From contig JAJRVA010000038.1 of NCBI GenBank assembly GCA_024277485.1, positions 1-18,808 on the forward strand: DNA of 18,808 nucleotides. Reading direction: 5' to 3'. A program made the position numbers and the translations under genes. Positions within the stretch are counted from its first letter, which is position 1; each line of letters opens with the position of its first letter. This document shows positions 17,433 through 18,808 of the stretch, piece after piece. The notes beneath the pieces are model-generated. The model saw nothing but the letters and a program-made list of their open reading frames with translations, did not search any database and had not been told where the DNA came from. This DNA comes from Deltaproteobacteria bacterium. Lineage in GTDB: Bacteria > Desulfobacterota > Desulfobulbia > Desulfobulbales > Desulfobulbaceae.

Positions 17433-17461
17433 TTGACCGGTCCAGCCGGGAATGGTACAAG
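17433..17461 (+). promoter_or_regulatory. Putative sigma70-type promoter for the AI-2E family gene
   Basis: TTGACC (17433-17438), 17 bases, then TACAAG (17456-17461) preceded by TGG (extended -10). The -35 box matches 5 of 6 consensus positions. Transcription would start near 17468, giving a leader of about 37 bases that contains AGGAG (17488-17492). It diverges from the lipoprotein promoter. Confidence 0.5.
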
Positions 17462-17504
17462 AAGAGTAAACCTCATCCGTTATCTTCAGGAGTAGGCCCG
17501 AGCC

Positions 17505-18542
17505 ATGCTTATTCATATTGCCGCTTTCGTCGTCATTGTCGCAGGAATCATGTCGGCCAAGGCCCTCATCCTTCCCTTTCTCCTGGCAGCCTTCCTGGCC
17601 ATCATCTGCGCGCCGCCGCTTTACTGGCTGCGCACGCGGGGAGTGCCTCCCTTTGTGTCCATCATTATCCTGGTCCTGGTGCTGGTGATTATCGAAATGG
17701 TCATTGCCGGGCTGATCGGTTCATCTCTGACGGATTTCTCCAAGAACTTGCCCCTGTACCAGGAAAGGTTAAAAGAGATCCTGTCCGGTTCGATCTCCTG
17801 GCTCAGCGCCCATGGAATCGAGGTCACCGATGATATTATCATGGACCAGTTTGACCCCGGCAGGCTCATGGGCATGGCGGCCAGCACGCTCAACAAGATG
17901 GGGGGCCTGCTGACCAACACCTTCATGATCATCCTGACCTTTGTCTTTATTCTCTTCGAGGCGGCCGGATTTCCGGACAAACTCCGGGCCATAGCCGGCG
18001 ACCGTAACGCCTCCCTTGACGAATACGCTGAAATTACAAAAGGTGTCAACAGGTACATGCTCCTCAAAACCGTAACCAGCCTGATTACCGGCACCCTGGT
18101 TACAATCTCCCTGGGCATCATCGGGGTTGACTTTGCCGTCATGTGGGGACTGGTGGCCTTTCTGCTCAACTTCATACCAACTGTCGGTTCCATCATCGCC
18201 GCAATTCCGGCTGTTCTGCTGGCCCTGGTCCAGTTGGGATATGGACCGGCAACGGCCGCGGCCGCCAGCTACCTGGTGATCAATATCCTGATCGGCAACA
18301 TTGTGGAACCGAAAATCATGGGCTCAGGAGTCGGCCTGTCCCCCCTGGTCATTTTCATTTCCATGGCCTTCTGGGGCTGGGTGTTAGGGCCGGTGGGCAT
18401 GCTCCTCTCCGTGCCCCTTACCATGACGCTGAAAATCGGTTTGAACGTCAATGAAAAAACCCGCTGGATGGCCCTGCTGCTTGGTTCAAACACGGACGCT
18501 AAAAATCAATTGCAGCAATTCAAGGCCGTAAAACCTCAGTAA
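17505..18542 (+). CDS. AI-2E family transporter-like membrane protein
   Basis: 345 residues, typical of the AI-2E (PerM/TqsA/YdiK) family of inner-membrane proteins with about eight membrane spans. Hydrophobic segments begin at the N-terminus (AAFVVIVAG, LPFLLAAFLAIICAPP, IIILVLVLVIIEMVIAGLIG). A soluble central part (about 75-130) with FDPGRLMG follows, then more spans. The conserved C-terminal signatures are visible: LNFIPTVGSIIAAIPAVLLAL, NIVEPKIMGSGVGLSPLVIFIS and FWGWVLGPVGMLLSVPLT. Members export diverse small molecules or ions; the autoinducer-2 link applies only to some, so no substrate is given. AGGAG is 12 bases before the ATG. It has its own promoter and seems unrelated to the propionate operon. 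Confidence 0.9.
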   Translation: MLIHIAAFVVIVAGIMSAKALILPFLLAAFLAIICAPPLYWLRTRGVPPFVSIIILVLVLVIIEMVIAGLIGSSLTDFSKNLPLYQERLKEILSGSISWLSAHGIEVTDDIIMDQFDPGRLMGMAASTLNKMGGLLTNTFMIILTFVFILFEAAGFPDKLRAIAGDRNASLDEYAEITKGVNRYMLLKTVTSLITGTLVTISLGIIGVDFAVMWGLVAFLLNFIPTVGSIIAAIPAVLLALVQLGYGPATAAAASYLVINILIGNIVEPKIMGSGVGLSPLVIFISMAFWGWVLGPVGMLLSVPLTMTLKIGLNVNEKTRWMALLLGSNTDAKNQLQQFKAVKPQ

Positions 18543-18659
18543 TCCGCCAGGTAACTGGGCTCCTCTTTGTGTTACAGCGTTGTCCCGGGTCGAAAGAAGA
18601 GTTTCGGCCGGGGGGTCACAGGGTTTGACAACCGGTGGACAAACAAGCAGCATGAATAA

Positions 18660-18808
18660 TCAGGGTAAATACGTGCTGTTGATTTTACACCCAACGAAGA
18701 CACCGGCAAGGCTCCCGGCAAAGCTGGTCCAGTACCCCGTCATGATACCGAAACGGCCACCCAGCCACCACCCGATCCAGCCAAAAAGTGTTATGCTGAA
18801 AAACAGGA
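18660..18808 (-). CDS. C-terminal fragment of a small membrane protein (5' end outside window)
   Basis: 48 residues open to the right edge and ending in TGA on the minus strand (18660-18662). The peptide has a membrane segment around ITLFGWIGWWLGGRFG, then a second hydrophobic stretch with Gly spacing (GSLAGVFVG), and a short polar end (KINSTYLP). This two-helix pattern with GWWLGGRFGIMT is like small bacterial inner-membrane proteins of unknown role. The start and length cannot be seen. It converges with the AI-2E family gene across a 117-base gap without an evident terminator. Confidence 0.6.
   Translation of the reverse strand, partial: LFFSITLFGWIGWWLGGRFGIMTGYWTSFAGSLAGVFVGCKINSTYLP

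Noticed and set aside
18543..18659. Terminator or small gene between the AI-2E family gene and the right-edge gene
   Set aside because: Only a loose GTTTG/CAAAC repeat (12-base loop) was found, with no T run and no credible coding frame.

Overview
The window looks like a chromosomal segment of a GC-rich anaerobe, most plausibly a propionate-metabolising Desulfobacterota (Desulfobulbus-like). This is inference from gene content: a complete methylmalonyl-CoA pathway in one tight cluster, a two-subunit B12-dependent mutase, and a corrinoid-activation-type ferredoxin/ASKHA protein. No rRNA, tRNA, CRISPR array, insertion sequence or phage gene was seen.

Layout. 1-901 (minus, cut by the window edge): N-terminal part of a [2Fe-2S]/ASKHA protein of the RACo type. 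993-1907 (plus): prmA, ribosomal protein L11 methyltransferase. 1908-2204: a 297-base control region with a sigma70-like promoter whose -10 box and probable start point lie on a perfect 18-bp palindrome. 2205-13084 (plus): an operon-like run of prpE, sucC, sucD, mutase B12-binding subunit, meaB, mutase catalytic subunit, methylmalonyl-CoA epimerase, acyl-CoA carboxylase carboxyltransferase subunit (interrupted by one in-frame TGA) and biotin carboxylase/carrier subunit. 13125-13964: a metallo-beta-lactamase-fold hydrolase. 14032-16281: a large AAA+ ATPase with an unfamiliar N-terminal half. 16377-16793: a small exported repeat protein. 16818-17306 (minus): a lipoprotein. 17505-18542 (plus): an AI-2E family membrane protein. 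18660-18808 (minus, cut): the C-terminus of a small membrane protein.

How the cluster works. PrpE activates propionate to propionyl-CoA. The biotin carboxylase and carboxyltransferase make (S)-methylmalonyl-CoA, the epimerase makes the (R) form, the two-part mutase with its MeaB chaperone makes succinyl-CoA, and SucCD makes succinate while conserving one nucleoside triphosphate. Most steps are reversible, so the set could also serve succinate-to-propionate flow. Genes from prpE to the mutase overlap or nearly touch (GTGA, ATGA, one-base gap, TGATG, TGATG), which implies translational coupling.

Most notable points: the single in-frame TGA in an otherwise intact, full-length carboxyltransferase gene (recent nonsense or double indel, split subunit, recoding, or sequence error; no SECIS-like hairpin is visible); the palindromic operator on the operon promoter; and the uncharacterised ribokinase-like/AAA+ protein at 14032-16281.
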